The notes: a model not told the origin generated them from the letters alone. Shown: positions 8,322-17,740, counted from the first letter of the stretch. The stretch: 64,000 bases of DNA from Microvirga sp. TS319 (GCF_041276405.1 NZ_JBGGGT010000002.1:843001-907000), one strand, 5' to 3'. Program-made: numbers and translations.

Positions 8322-9833
8322 TCAGACCCAAAACGGTTCGGCCCTTCGAAGTTTCCGGGCCGTTTTTTCCGCCCTTGAAAGGAGCTTCTTCTCGCGTGTT
8401 TTTCTTTGCTTGGGATTGGACCGAGACAAGGCCGGGAAACGCTCCGAGGCGACGGCGATGTCGTTCATCTCGCCCAACGCATCCTGGAGGCGCTTGAGCC
8501 GGGCGAGCCACCAGGCGTGGCGTTTCTTCGCGGGGTTCTGCCCGAACAGGCTTTCAAGGAACTCGGCGATGTAGCGCAGTTTCTTGGCCTTGATCCTCAC
8601 CCCGTGCCGCCGGTCCGGTTCCAAGGCGGCGAGCCGTTTCGTCCCCTTTCGAATGGGTTTCCAGCGTCGGGGAAGCTCCTTGGCGGCGTGGTCCGCGATA
8701 GAGCGCCGTCTCGTCGCTGCCTTGCCGCGCGTGAGCCATCGGCCTGTCTCGATCCACGCCGCCGTCTTCAGGATGGCACGCGTGAACCGGGGAGAGGCGA
8801 GGGTCTCGAGCAAAGCGTCATAGGCTTCCGTTCTCGCCCTTTCGGCGTTCATTCTCTCGAGCTGGACGTCCTGAACCTTCGTGGCCGGCACATTTGCTAA
8901 TAGGACGTCGAGATCGCGCGCCGGGCCGAGCTGGCGGCCTGCCCACCGCAGTTCCGCTTTGATCGTCTCCGTTTCCCGATTGCCCAGCATTCTCTTGAAC
9001 AAGGACAGGCATGCTTTGAGCCGCCGGAAGCCGACGCGTGTCTGATGAAGGGCCGAGGCATCTCGGGTTCGACGAAACAGGGCTTCGTTTCCGACGATCT
9101 GCGACAGGCAGGAGCGGGCGATCCTCTGGAAGGCTTCCGCGCAGGGCGTAGACGACGAAAGCGCGATCTCTCCGGAGGTCGAGGGGCGGGAGGCTGCGGC
9201 GCCGGTCAGAGCGTAGCCGCGTTCGGATTTGGTCGTGAGCGACAAGCGAAGGGCTGCCGCCTCGGCCAGTTTACCCGCGAGATCGAAGAGGCCGGAGGCC
9301 TTTCCCTCCTTGAGTTCGAGCTCCAGTTCCGAGAAGGAGGAGTTTTGGGAGCCGGCGGTCGCGACGACCTGATCGAGCGCCAGCTCGATCACGGCTCCCG
9401 CGTGCTCGATCAGGAAGACGCGCCTGTTCGTTTCGACCGTAAATGCAGGCCGGATCAGCCTCCGGCCGTCGATGTCGCCGATGAACGGTGCGAGGGGGGT
9501 CTCGGCCGCTGCGGCGAAATCGAGCCGACCATCGACGTCGCGTTCCCATTCCGCACGGTCGAGAGCAAGGCCGCTGTCGCCGTTCTCGGCCTTGATGGTT
9601 TGGACCTGATGTCCTTTGCTGCTGCGGATCCGAAGAGACAGCCTGGCCCGGCGCAGAGCATGATCAACCGTGTCGTAATAGACGGCAAACAGGGTGCCGC
9701 TGCGATCCGGGGCCGGCTTGGCCCGAGCGAGCAGGGGATGATCGAGGAGATCGTCCATGCGTCCGGAAGCGAGTTCGAGCTTCATCTCGACCTCGCGCGG
9801 GGCAGTCTGCTCCGAAACATGCTGCTCGATCAT
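8322..9833 (-). CDS. CYTH and CHAD domain protein
   Basis: The 503-residue protein begins with a CYTH triphosphate-tunnel domain (about residues 10-205) whose ExExK signature is Glu14, Glu16 and Lys18. A CHAD helical domain (about 215-500) follows, rich in Arg, Lys and His and expected to bind polyphosphate. Such fusions may be inorganic triphosphatases or polyphosphate-granule proteins; the substrate here is unknown. The ATG at 9833 is chosen because GGAAG precedes it and the CYTH motif follows at once; the frame continues upstream only into a repeat. The C-terminus is strongly basic. It separates yidC from engB, which are neighbours in many relatives. Confidence 0.9.
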   Translation of the reverse strand: MIEQHVSEQTAPREVEMKLELASGRMDDLLDHPLLARAKPAPDRSGTLFAVYYDTVDHALRRARLSLRIRSSKGHQVQTIKAENGDSGLALDRAEWERDVDGRLDFAAAAETPLAPFIGDIDGRRLIRPAFTVETNRRVFLIEHAGAVIELALDQVVATAGSQNSSFSELELELKEGKASGLFDLAGKLAEAAALRLSLTTKSERGYALTGAAASRPSTSGEIALSSSTPCAEAFQRIARSCLSQIVGNEALFRRTRDASALHQTRVGFRRLKACLSLFKRMLGNRETETIKAELRWAGRQLGPARDLDVLLANVPATKVQDVQLERMNAERARTEAYDALLETLASPRFTRAILKTAAWIETGRWLTRGKAATRRRSIADHAAKELPRRWKPIRKGTKRLAALEPDRRHGVRIKAKKLRYIAEFLESLFGQNPAKKRHAWWLARLKRLQDALGEMNDIAVASERFPALSRSNPKQRKTREKKLLSRAEKTARKLRRAEPFWV

Positions 9834-9939
9834 GGGGTTGCGCGCTTCCATGGCCAGACCGTCGTGGGACCGGTTCCTCCTGAAGATATGGCGCAGCCGA
9901 TCGGAAGGTCTCGCGCTCGCACGAATTTTTGCCTGTCTG

Positions 9940-10095
9940 GAGCATCGGACGCAGGAAGTGGAATCCACTTTTGGGATTCGGTCCGATGCTCCCTCCGAGA
10001 CAACGAATCGTTTGAGCGGACCCGAAGGGCCGCGTCAGCGAATACCGGGTCCACTTTTCGCTCGCGCGGCCCGCCGGGTCCGTACGATGCACTAG
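9940..10095. repeat. Composite palindromic repeat, C-like module plus long D-type module
   Basis: The first hairpin runs from GAGCATCGGACGC to GGTCCGATGCTC (9940-9991). The second, longer element runs from about 10004 to the CACTAG at 10090-10095. The second is the uninterrupted form of the element that is split by another module at 41353-41664. It fills most of the gap upstream of the CYTH-CHAD gene. Confidence 0.85.
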
Positions 10096-10148
10096 GGATC
10101 GGGGCCGCAGGGGTGCGATGCTCCTCCGTTGATCCGGGCCATGGGCCC

Positions 10149-10181
10149 AAAAAGAAAATCCCCGGGGCGGAGCCCGGGGAT
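10149..10181 (-). terminator. Rho-independent terminator of the rpmH-rnpA-yidC operon
   Basis: A 9-bp perfect stem (ATCCCCGGG 10158-10166 / CCCGGGGAT 10173-10181) has a 6-base loop. Read on the minus strand it is followed by TTTTCTTTTT. It lies 24 bp after the yidC stop codon. Confidence 0.9.
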
Positions 10182-10204
10182 GATCGTCTGACATGCATCA
10201 ATCT

Positions 10205-12061
10205 TTAGCTGCGGGCCGGACTGCTCCGGCGACTGAAGGTCTTCCGCAGGTTGTCCCACAGCTCGATCTTCACGCCGTTGCGCCTCATGATGAAGGCCTG
10301 CTGCGTCACGGAGAGCAGGTTATTCCAGGCCCAGTAGATCACTAGACCGGCCGGGAACGAGCCGAGCATGAAGGTAAAGATCACCGGCATCCACGAGAAG
10401 ACCTGCTTCTGCACCGGGTCCGGCGGCTCCGGGTTCATCTTCATCTGGAGCCACATGGTGACGCCCATGAAGAGCGGCCAAGCGCCGAGCATGAGGAAGT
10501 GGCCGATCACCGGCACCGCCCCCGGGTTGTAGGGCAGCAGACCGAACAGGTTGAAGACGGAGGTCGGGTCGGGGGCCGCAAGGTCGCGGATCCAGCCGAA
10601 GAACGGCGCGTGGCGCATCTCGATGGTGACGAAGAGCACCTTGTAGAGAGCGAAGAACACCGGGATCTGGATCAGCACCGGCCAGCAGCCTGCGACCGGA
10701 TTGATCTTTTCCTTCCGGTAAAGCTCCATCAGCGCCTGCTGCTGCTTCATCTTGTCGTCGGCATAGCGCTCGCGGATCGAGGCCATCTCCGGCTGAACCG
10801 CCTTCATCTTGGCCATGGAGGCGTAGGACTTGTTGGCGAGCGGGAAGAAAAAGATCTTCAGGATCACCGTCACGAGCAGGATCGCGATGCCGAAATTGCC
10901 GAACAGCTTGTAGAAGAAGTCCAGGACCTTAAACAGCGGCTTGGTGATGAAGTAGAACCAGCCCCAGTCGATCACCAGATCGAAGTTCTTGATGCCGAGC
11001 GAGTTCTGGTAGGCGTCGACCGTCGCCACCTCCTTGGCGCCTGCGAAGAAGCGCTGCGTGGCCTCGGCATTGCTGCCGGGCTCGATCGTCTGCGGCGTGC
11101 CCTGCATGATCGCATGATAGGTGCGGCCTGACTGGCTCTGCTGGGACGTGAAGGCGCCCTGGTACGTTTGCGCCTGGTCGGGAATGACGGTCGCGGCCCA
11201 GTACTTGTCGGTAATGCCGAGGAAGCCCCCCTGCACGTTGTCCCATTTCTTCTCGGAAACGGTCGAGCCTGCGACGGGCGCCTCCTTGTCCAGGGTGTCG
11301 TACTTGATCTCCTGGAGGCCGTGGTCGCCCAGAACGCCGATCATGCCCTCGTGCAGCACATAATAGCCGAGGGTCGTGGGCCTGCCGTGCCGCGACACGA
11401 GGCCATAGGGCTGCAGCGCGACAGCCGCGGAGCCGCGGTTCTCGACGGAATTCTTGACCGTGAACATGAACTTGTCGTCCACCGAGATCGTGCGGTGGAA
11501 GACCAGGCCCTGGCCGTTGTCCCAGGTCAGGGTCACGGGTGTGGAGGGGGTGAGCCGATCGCGGTCTGCCGTCCACTCGGTCGTGGCGTTGGGCAGGCCC
11601 CCTGCCTGGGCGCCGACCCAGCCGAAATCCGCATAATACGGGTTCTGCGAGCCCTCGGGCGACAGGAGCACGATGTTCGCGCTCTTAGGGTCGACGGTTT
11701 CGCGATAGTTCTTCAGCGCCACGTCGTCGATGCGGCCACCGCGCAGGTTGATCGAGCCCGCAATGGCCGGAGTATCGATCGGCACCCGCTTCGTACTGGC
11801 GAGCGCGGCCTCGCGGGACATGATGGTGGGAGCTACCGGAGTGCTCGGCACAGTACCGGGCACGGTGGGCGAGGCGCCGCCGGCCTGGCTCGGGCTCGGA
11901 GGCGGATTGGGCGCGGTGGGGTTCACCTGCGTGGATTGCTGCTGGAGGGCCGCCTGGCGCTGCTTTTCAGCCTGGGGAGCGGCGAAGAAATACTGCCAGC
12001 CCAGCAGAACCGCCAGTGACAAGGCGATGGCAACGATCAGGTTTTTATTTTCTTCACGCAT
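10205..12061 (-). CDS. yidC: Membrane protein insertase YidC
   Basis: YidC inserts and folds inner-membrane proteins, alone or with SecYEG. The 618-residue Gram-negative form is complete: an N-terminal membrane segment (about residues 7-24), a Pro/Gln/Ala-rich linker, a large periplasmic beta domain (about 75-350) and the 60-kDa insertase core with five C-terminal membrane segments (about 370-600), ending in a basic tail. The start [14 protein letters not shown] is preferred over an upstream in-frame codon because it places the first membrane segment at the N-terminus. It overlaps the end of rnpA by eight bases. Confidence 0.98.
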   Translation of the reverse strand: MREENKNLIVAIALSLAVLLGWQYFFAAPQAEKQRQAALQQQSTQVNPTAPNPPPSPSQAGGASPTVPGTVPSTPVAPTIMSREAALASTKRVPIDTPAIAGSINLRGGRIDDVALKNYRETVDPKSANIVLLSPEGSQNPYYADFGWVGAQAGGLPNATTEWTADRDRLTPSTPVTLTWDNGQGLVFHRTISVDDKFMFTVKNSVENRGSAAVALQPYGLVSRHGRPTTLGYYVLHEGMIGVLGDHGLQEIKYDTLDKEAPVAGSTVSEKKWDNVQGGFLGITDKYWAATVIPDQAQTYQGAFTSQQSQSGRTYHAIMQGTPQTIEPGSNAEATQRFFAGAKEVATVDAYQNSLGIKNFDLVIDWGWFYFITKPLFKVLDFFYKLFGNFGIAILLVTVILKIFFFPLANKSYASMAKMKAVQPEMASIRERYADDKMKQQQALMELYRKEKINPVAGCWPVLIQIPVFFALYKVLFVTIEMRHAPFFGWIRDLAAPDPTSVFNLFGLLPYNPGAVPVIGHFLMLGAWPLFMGVTMWLQMKMNPEPPDPVQKQVFSWMPVIFTFMLGSFPAGLVIYWAWNNLLSVTQQAFIMRRNGVKIELWDNLRKTFSRRSSPARS

Positions 12062-12503
12062 GGGAATGTCCGCGACGCTCGCCTTTGGGATGAGGTGAGG
12101 AGGGGAGGGGACGATCAGAGATGTGGGCGCTTTTCGGCTTGGTGACAACCCGCAGAGCGCGCCGAAGATCGTCGATGAGAACGTCGTAATCCGCGGTCAG
12201 AATCTCGCGCCGGCCGATGATGACGACATCCGCATTGATGGTTGCGTAGTCCAGCCCTGCCAGAGGGACGGCAGCTCGGAGCCGACGCTTGATCCGATTG
12301 CGCTCGGTCGCATGGCCAACCCGTTTCGTAACGGTCAGGCCGATCCGAAGACCAAGAGCCGAGCTGCTGGAATCCGTAGGTGGGCGCAGGCGGGCCTGCA
12401 CCGTCATCCGCTCCGTATGAAAGCGGCGGCCCGAGGCCGCCGCGACGAAGTCGGGTCTTTTCGTCAGACGCCCGATGGTCACATGTGCGCGAGCGTCGCG
12501 CAT
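12054..12503 (-). CDS. rnpA: Ribonuclease P protein component
   Basis: RnpA is the protein subunit of RNase P, which matures tRNA 5' ends. The RNR signature [10 protein letters not shown] (67-76) and the preceding GLTVTKRVG are clear. The 149-residue size is slightly longer than usual because of a basic C-terminal tail. The ATG at 12503 is chosen since it begins the conserved segment (GRLTKRPDF) and lies 20 bp from the end of rpmH; the frame is open further upstream but only antisense to rpmH codons. Confidence 0.95.
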   Translation of the reverse strand: MRDARAHVTIGRLTKRPDFVAAASGRRFHTERMTVQARLRPPTDSSSSALGLRIGLTVTKRVGHATERNRIKRRLRAAVPLAGLDYATINADVVIIGRREILTADYDVLIDDLRRALRVVTKPKSAHISDRPLPSSPHPKGERRGHSHA

Positions 12504-12523
12504 CGGGTGTCCTTTAAGGCTGC

Positions 12524-12658
12524 TTACGCCGAAAGGCGCTTGCGGCCATGGGCGCGGCGAGCGGCAATGACCTTGCGGCCGCCCTTGGTCGCCATGCGCG
12601 CACGGAAGCCGTGGCGGCGCTTGCGAACCAGCTTGCTCGGTTGATACGTCCTCTTCAC
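12524..12658 (-). CDS. rpmH: 50S ribosomal protein L34 (GTG start, 44 aa)
   Basis: The 44-residue product starts [18 protein letters not shown] and ends GRKRLSA, a full match to the L34 pattern. The start codon is GTG (12656-12658 on the plus-strand numbering), with GGAGA six bases upstream; the stop is TAA at 12524-12526. The short length and the GTG start make it easy to miss. It leads the rpmH-rnpA-yidC operon. Confidence 0.97.
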   Translation of the reverse strand: MKRTYQPSKLVRKRRHGFRARMATKGGRKVIAARRAHGRKRLSA

Positions 12659-12787
12659 GGCACATCTCCGGTCGAAAGGGGCAGCGGTGCTCGAAGGCTC
12701 GCGCCCGTCTGGTAAGGTAAGGGGTTGCCCCCGAAACTGTCTCGAAAAAACGATCAGCGCCCACGAAGAGCGCTGTCAGCTCGCGGG

Positions 12788-12816
12788 CTTATGACGGAAG
12801 AGAAGGGCAAAGTCAA
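12788..12816 (-). promoter_or_regulatory. Candidate sigma-70-type promoter of rpmH
   Basis: On the minus strand TTGACT (12816-12811) and CATAAG (12793-12788) are separated by 17 bp, upstream of rpmH with a leader of about 120 nt. The -35 box is five of six to consensus and the -10 box four of six. This is a match by eye only. Confidence 0.45.
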
Positions 12817-12925
12817 CGCTGCTCTGGCTCTTCTGCGGCAATCCGGCAGCCCGAGCCTTTCGTGAGGGGCCCGGTAGGTTCGGATCTATGGAGCGCTATA
12901 TAGGAGCGCCCAGACCGGAGGAAGC

Positions 12926-13714
12926 GTGGCGGATAGGAGTGTCATGGCAGAAGGAGCGCCCACCCGTCGCAATTTCGGGAGCTATCTGTCTCTTGCGGTG
13001 CTGCTGATCGCCATTGTGACGGCCTTTGCCACGGGGCTGCACCGGTCCCTGAGCTTCGCCACCTTCCTGCACTACCAGGCTCAGCTTCGAGAGCTCGTGG
13101 CGGAGCACCGGCTGGCCATGCTGGGGCTGTATATGGCGGTTTATGTGGCCGCCGTTTCCTTGTCCCTGCCGGCTTCCGCCTTCCTGACCACCATCGGAGG
13201 ATATCTGTTCGGCTGGGCCCTGGGCAGTCTCGTGGCCTCCATGGCTGCCACCCTGGGAGCGACCTGTATTTTCGCCCTTGCCCGGACCTCCTTGGGCGGG
13301 CCGCTTCTGAAGCGGGCCAGCGCCAGGGTTCGGAGCCTGGCCGCCGGCTTTCAGAAGCGGGCGTTCTCCTATCTTCTTTTTCTGCGATTGATGCCGATCA
13401 TACCGTTCTGGCTGACCAACCTGGCCGCCGCCTACTTCGGCATGCGGCTGAAAAGCTACGTGCTGGCGACTTACCTCGGTATGCTCCCGACCTGTTTCGC
13501 TTTTGCCTTTGCGGGTTCAGGTCTCGACGAGGTCATCGCCAGTCACGAACAGGCCTACCGGCAATGTCTCGAGAGTGGGCAGGCGGATTGCACCATGGGC
13601 CTTGATGCCAGGAGCGTTTTGACGCCCGAACTGACCATGGCGCTTTCGATCCTGGGCATTCTGGCCCTGGCGCCTCTTGCCGTCCGATACTGGCGAGACC
13701 GAAAGAAGCCGTGA
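12926..13714 (+). CDS. TVP38/TMEM64 (DedA-like VTT domain) membrane protein
   Basis: A 262-residue inner-membrane protein with an N-terminal membrane segment (about 20-38), further segments to about residue 210 and a last one near the C-terminus (about 235-252). The VTT/SNARE-associated core shows the GGYLFGWALGSL segment and the FLRLMPIIPFWLTN re-entrant motif typical of TVP38-like proteins, which are thought to be lipid scramblases or carriers. A GTG at 12926 with GGAGG just upstream and an ATG at 12944 with GGAG are both credible starts. It stands alone. Confidence 0.88.
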   Translation: MADRSVMAEGAPTRRNFGSYLSLAVLLIAIVTAFATGLHRSLSFATFLHYQAQLRELVAEHRLAMLGLYMAVYVAAVSLSLPASAFLTTIGGYLFGWALGSLVASMAATLGATCIFALARTSLGGPLLKRASARVRSLAAGFQKRAFSYLLFLRLMPIIPFWLTNLAAAYFGMRLKSYVLATYLGMLPTCFAFAFAGSGLDEVIASHEQAYRQCLESGQADCTMGLDARSVLTPELTMALSILGILALAPLAVRYWRDRKKP

Positions 13715-13973
13715 AGGGGCACGGGCCCGCTAGGCCTTCGAGACGCGGTCAGGCGGCGGAGCCGCCGGGGTCGATCCGGAGATCTTTCAAAGACAGTGGG
13801 TTACGGGCGATAATGAAAGGATTGAAGGTTTGCGATCTCGCCGGCTTGGTCTATCCCTACCTCGCTCCTCCAATCTGACGAAGAGCACGGGGTGGAGTTT
13901 CTGAGGCCTCCGGCTCGGAATTTATGATCGCGGCGGAGCATTGGGATGCTCTGCCGTTGAGGACAAGGCGGGC

Positions 13974-15407
13974 ATGAGCGTCGAGCAGCCGCATTCACTG
14001 ACGTGGCGGATCTTGAGCCAATTCGGGCTCTCCGCCCGCCTGCTGCTGCTGACCGTTCTGTTCGTCATGATCGCGGAGGTGCTGATTTATGTGCCCTCCA
14101 TCGCCAGTTTTCGCCAAACCTGGCTGCATGATCGTATTGCCGCAGCCCAGATTGCGGCCATGGTGCTGGATGCCGCGCCGGAAGAAAGCCTGTCCGAAGA
14201 GCTCGAAATGCGCCTCCTGCAGGGTGTCGGGGCTCAGGCCATCGCCCTTCGCGGCGGCGGACGCAGGAGCCTTCTCGCCATCAGCGAGGTTCCGCCCGAG
14301 GTCAGCAAGAGCATCGACCTGCGCGATGCAAATTGGACGACCCTCGTGACGGATGCCTTCGCGGTTCTGTTCAATCCGGCCGACAAGCCGATTCGGGTGA
14401 TCGGCCATGGCATGGGGGTCGAGTTCGTCGAGATCATTCTCGATCAGCGCCCCTTGCGGGCCGCCATGCTCGAGTTCTCGCGCAATATTCTTCTGGTGTC
14501 GCTTCTCATTTCGATCATTACGGCAAGCCTTGTCTATCTCACCCTGCAATGGGTGATCGTGAGGCCCGTGCGGCGGCTGACCGGGAATATCGCGGAATTC
14601 TCCGGAAATCCGGAGGATGCCTCCCGGGTCATTCAGCCGTCGGACCGTGCCGACGAAATCGGCCTGGCGGAGCAGGCCCTCGCACGCATGGAAACGACGC
14701 TTGCGGATGAGCTTCGCCAGAAACGGCGGCTCGCGCAGCTTGGCCTTGCGGTCAGCAAGATCAATCATGAGTTGCGCAATATGCTCACGACCGCTCAGCT
14801 GCTCACGGACCGGCTTGACCGGGTGAACGACGAGACGGCCCAGCGGGTCGCACCCCGGCTTGTCGCGACCCTCGACCGGGCCATTGCCTTCTGTGAAACG
14901 ACGCTAGCCTATGGCCGCGCGACGGAGCCTTTGCCGCAGCGCCGGCTCATTCCGCTGGCGCCTCTCATCGCGGAGCTCTCGCATCTGAAGGATCTGGCTC
15001 CCGAGGTCGGCATTGCGTTCAATGCTCACGTGCCCGAGGACGTGATGATCGATGCCGACCGGGACCAGCTCTCGCGGGTTCTCGTGAACCTCGTCCGCAA
15101 CGCCGTGCAGGCCTTGAGCCAGGCGGGCTCTTCCGGAGGGCAGCCATGCATCGACGTTACGGCGAGGCGCGAGGGAAATAGCGTTACCATCCTGGTCGAG
15201 GATAACGGACCCGGAATCCCGGAGCGGCTGAAGGCCGATCTCTTTACGCCGTTCCAGAGCTCTGCCCGGAAAGGAGGGACGGGGCTGGGGCTGACGATCG
15301 CCGCGGAGCTGATCCAGCTCCATGGCGGCACGATCAGCCTTGACGATAACGGCGGCCACACCCGTTTCCGTATCCGGATCCCCGATCGGACCACCGCTCA
15401 GGAATAA
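13974..15407 (+). CDS. Orphan membrane-bound sensor histidine kinase
   Basis: A 477-residue sensor with two membrane segments (about 21-42 and 172-195) enclosing a periplasmic domain of roughly 130 residues, a HAMP linker (about 195-250), an H-box with phospho-acceptor His265 (SKINHELRNML) and a HATPase domain with N-box NLVRNAVQAL, G1 DNGPGIP and G2 GGTGLGL. The ATG at 13974 is favoured over an in-frame TTG at 13941. No response regulator is adjacent, so its partner and signal are unknown. It is followed by tRNA-Arg. Confidence 0.92.
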   Translation: MSVEQPHSLTWRILSQFGLSARLLLLTVLFVMIAEVLIYVPSIASFRQTWLHDRIAAAQIAAMVLDAAPEESLSEELEMRLLQGVGAQAIALRGGGRRSLLAISEVPPEVSKSIDLRDANWTTLVTDAFAVLFNPADKPIRVIGHGMGVEFVEIILDQRPLRAAMLEFSRNILLVSLLISIITASLVYLTLQWVIVRPVRRLTGNIAEFSGNPEDASRVIQPSDRADEIGLAEQALARMETTLADELRQKRRLAQLGLAVSKINHELRNMLTTAQLLTDRLDRVNDETAQRVAPRLVATLDRAIAFCETTLAYGRATEPLPQRRLIPLAPLIAELSHLKDLAPEVGIAFNAHVPEDVMIDADRDQLSRVLVNLVRNAVQALSQAGSSGGQPCIDVTARREGNSVTILVEDNGPGIPERLKADLFTPFQSSARKGGTGLGLTIAAELIQLHGGTISLDDNGGHTRFRIRIPDRTTAQE

Positions 15408-15515
15408 AACGCGGCTTGTGCAAAATCTCTTGAAAGGAGGCTTGCCAAGCGCGTCAGAACCCTTTAAGTCACCCGCCTCGGCCGATGTTGCTTCCCGCGA
15501 CGATCTGCCGACCAA

Positions 15516-15592
15516 GCGCCCGTAGCTCAGCTGGATAGAGCACCAGACTACGAATCTGGGGGTCAGAGGTTCGAATCCTTTCGGGCGCGCCA
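15516..15592 (+). tRNA. tRNA-Arg (anticodon ACG)
   Basis: A complete cloverleaf can be drawn in 77 nt. The acceptor arms are GCGCCCG and CGGGCGC, the D-arm is GCTC...GAGC, the anticodon arm is CCAGA-CTACGAA-TCTGG with anticodon ACG, and the T-loop contains TTCGAAT. The 3' CCA is encoded (15590-15592) and a T-run follows. The ACG anticodon is normally edited to ICG and reads CGU, CGC and CGA. Confidence 0.98.
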
Positions 15593-15840
15593 TTTTTCCC
15601 TTCATCATCGATTGATCGTCGAGATCGCCCATGCCGGGACGCTGGCTTGTGATCCGGGTCGATGCCCGTTGGGGCGAGCGGCTTAAGACAAGTCGCGATT
15701 CGGTTCGTGCCGAAGCTTTCCCGCGCAGATTCGACTTGCGGAGTCTGCCTCTCTGGACATAGGGCAGGATTCATTCAGTCGGCGCGGCCTTCCGCGATCC
15801 CGGACAGACAATCCCATGCTCTGCCGATTGAGGGTCTTAG

Positions 15841-15888
15841 CGCACATTTTGACGGCGAAGCGGATCCGCTTCGCCGTCAAAATGTGCG
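15841..15888. repeat. Perfect 48-bp palindrome
   Basis: Two 24-bp arms meet with no spacer at GGATCC. The left arm begins CGCACATTTTGACGGCGAAG and the right arm is its exact reverse complement. It lies about 70 bp upstream of the D-aminopeptidase gene and is preceded by TTAG, as are other palindromic modules in this window. There is no T-run, so it is not a typical terminator. The rest of the 369-bp gap after the tRNA (15593-15961) shows no gene. Confidence 0.95.
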
Positions 15889-15961
15889 GCCGATCAAAGA
15901 AGAGAGCTGATTCCACGCCCGTGAAAACAGCTCTGGATGCGCGAGAATGCGGAGAGGTGGA

Positions 15962-16762
15962 ATGAAGGTCTTCATCAGTGCCGATATCGAGGGCTCTGCA
16001 GCGATCACGACCTGGGACGAGGTTCATAAAGGCCGGGCCGGATACCAGGAGTTTCGCGAGCAGATGACGGCCGAAGTGGTCGCGGCCTGCGAAGGCGCGC
16101 GTGCCGCTGGCGCGACCGACATTCTGATCAAGGATGCGCACGAGTCCGGCTGCAACGTGATCGTCTCGCGTCTGCCGGACTACGCGCGAATCGTTCGCGC
16201 GTGGAGCGGACATCCCTACGTGATGATGTTCGGGCTGGATTCGAGCTACGACGCGGCGCTCTTTATCGGCTACCATGACGCGGCAGGGTCGGATACCAAT
16301 CCGCTTGCCCATACGATGAATGAGCGAATCGCTCGGCTTTCGATCAATGGCGAGCTTGCTTCGGAATTCACGGTTAATGCCTACACGGCGGCTCTGAACG
16401 GCGTGCCGCCGGTGTTCCTCTCGGGCGATCGGGGGATCTGTGCCGCCGCAAAACGGCTCGTCCCTGGAATGAAGACCATTGCTCTCAGCGAGGGCTTCGG
16501 GCGCGCCACGATGTCGGTCGCGCCCTCGAAGGCCGTTCGGATGATTCGCGAGGGTGTCGAGGAAGCGCTGACGGAAGGTCGTTCGCAATGCGCGCTCACG
16601 CTCCCCGACAGATTCGAGGTCGAGCTCGAGTTCAACAATGCCAGCGACGCATACCGCTCCAGTTTCTATCCGGGCGTGGAGCACCCCAAGCCCTGCATGC
16701 TGCGCTTCGTCTCGAACGACTACTTCGAGGTCTTAAGGGCGATCCGCTTCATCACGGTGTGA
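15962..16762 (+). CDS. M55 family D-aminopeptidase (DppA-like)
   Basis: A 266-residue zinc aminopeptidase of the DppA family, which releases N-terminal D-amino acids from peptides. The metal-site residues expected from Bacillus DppA are present: Asp8 and Glu10 in ISADIEG, His60 in KDAHES, His105 in GYHD and Glu131. The ATG at 15962 with GGAGAGG upstream fits better than one five codons earlier. It runs towards the LysR gene and overlaps its end by 11 bases. The neighbouring D-amino-acid aminotransferase operon supports a role in D-peptide use. Confidence 0.92.
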   Translation: MKVFISADIEGSAAITTWDEVHKGRAGYQEFREQMTAEVVAACEGARAAGATDILIKDAHESGCNVIVSRLPDYARIVRAWSGHPYVMMFGLDSSYDAALFIGYHDAAGSDTNPLAHTMNERIARLSINGELASEFTVNAYTAALNGVPPVFLSGDRGICAAAKRLVPGMKTIALSEGFGRATMSVAPSKAVRMIREGVEEALTEGRSQCALTLPDRFEVELEFNNASDAYRSSFYPGVEHPKPCMLRFVSNDYFEVLRAIRFITV

Positions 16763-17672
16763 CGAGGACGCTACGGAGGCCGGCGGCTCTCCAAAGCTCG
16801 TCCACGATGGGCCGTGCCCGCTGGGAGTGCCGGTAGAGGCGGATCTCGATCGTCAGGGACCAGGCAGGGTCGTCGCTTGCGGGCACCAGGGTGCCCTCAG
16901 CCAATTCCTGCCTGACGAGGCTCAATGGCAGCCACGCGACGCCCCAGCCCGCCAGCGCCATGGCCTTGTGGCCGATGGAGATGGTGTTCTCGTGGACAAC
17001 CTGCCTGTTCAGGAGCGGCCGGTTGGCGAAGAGCTTGTTCAGGGCGACGCCGAAGAACGAGAAGTCGCCGTAGCTGATGAAGGGCACGGAGTGGGTGCTT
17101 TCAACCGCGCGGTCGAGAATCGGCCCGGCCGGTTGGGGGCGTGAGACCGGCAGCACTTCCTCGGTGCCGAGCACGAGATAAGGGAACCGCGCCTGATCGA
17201 GGAGGAACGGGACGGACGCGTGGGCATAGGTCAACAGGAAGTCGCAATTGCCGTCGACGAGGGATGCGATGTTGTCCTCGATGCCGCCCTTGTCCGGGCT
17301 GAGATGTGAGCTGAAGGCCGGCAGAGCCTTCTGAATCGATTGAAGCCAGTCCGGAAAGAACGTGACCGTCAGGGTGTGGAGCGCCGAGAATGTCAGCCGG
17401 TGTCGTTCGGCTGACGGGTCCGGTCGCAGCGCCGTTCGGTGCTCATGCCATTCCCGGACGGTCTGCTCCGCAATGGGCAGAAACCGCCTGCCTTCGTGGG
17501 TGAGCTCAGATGGAAAAATCGCCCGGTTGATGAGCGTCACACCCATCCATTCTTCCAGTTGTCGGATTCTCCGGCTGAAAGCGGGTTGCGAGACGCCGCG
17601 GAGGGACGCGGCTTTCGAGAAGCTCAGATGCTCCGCAAGGCAGCAGAAATCCTCCAGCCATTTCAGCTCCAT
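16752..17672 (-). CDS. LysR-family transcriptional regulator
   Basis: A 306-residue regulator with an N-terminal winged helix-turn-helix (about 1-60, containing LSFSKAASLRGVSQPAFSRR) and a periplasmic-binding-like effector domain (about 90-300). It is transcribed away from the D-amino-acid aminotransferase operon across a 153-bp spacer, the usual layout for a LysR protein controlling its divergent target; the spacer holds a 15-bp palindrome. The effector may be a D-amino acid or dipeptide, which is an inference from context. Confidence 0.92.
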   Translation of the reverse strand: MELKWLEDFCCLAEHLSFSKAASLRGVSQPAFSRRIRQLEEWMGVTLINRAIFPSELTHEGRRFLPIAEQTVREWHEHRTALRPDPSAERHRLTFSALHTLTVTFFPDWLQSIQKALPAFSSHLSPDKGGIEDNIASLVDGNCDFLLTYAHASVPFLLDQARFPYLVLGTEEVLPVSRPQPAGPILDRAVESTHSVPFISYGDFSFFGVALNKLFANRPLLNRQVVHENTISIGHKAMALAGWGVAWLPLSLVRQELAEGTLVPASDDPAWSLTIEIRLYRHSQRARPIVDELWRAAGLRSVLVTP

Positions 17673-17725
17673 GTTCCCCTTGTGCCTCCTGCGGGAGCGA
17701 ATGCCAATCGAAACTCCCTATCATT

Positions 17726-17740
17726 ATGCATTTTCTGCAT
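17726..17740. promoter_or_regulatory. Candidate LysR operator
   Basis: ATGCA-TTTTC-TGCAT is a perfect 5+5 bp palindrome with a 5-bp centre. It sits midway between the divergent LysR and aminotransferase starts and contains the T-N11-A pattern bound by LysR proteins. Confidence 0.5.

Noticed and set aside
8339..8368. Hairpin plus T-run on the plus strand at the end of the CYTH-CHAD gene
   Set aside because: The T-run is on the plus strand, where no gene needs terminating, and the stem lies within the last codons of the minus-strand gene; its use as a terminator is doubtful.
9834..9968. N-terminal extension of the CYTH-CHAD protein
   Set aside because: The extra codons run into a palindromic repeat and have no ribosome-binding site; the CYTH motif begins right after the ATG at 9833.
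12662..12764. N-terminal extension of RnpA beyond 12503
   Set aside because: The extension would be read through the rpmH gene in another frame and has no RnpA similarity.
15818..15833. tRNA D-arm-like sequence on the minus strand near tRNA-Arg
   Set aside because: CTCAATCGGCAGAGCA resembles a D-arm, but no matching anticodon, T-arm or acceptor stem can be drawn around it.
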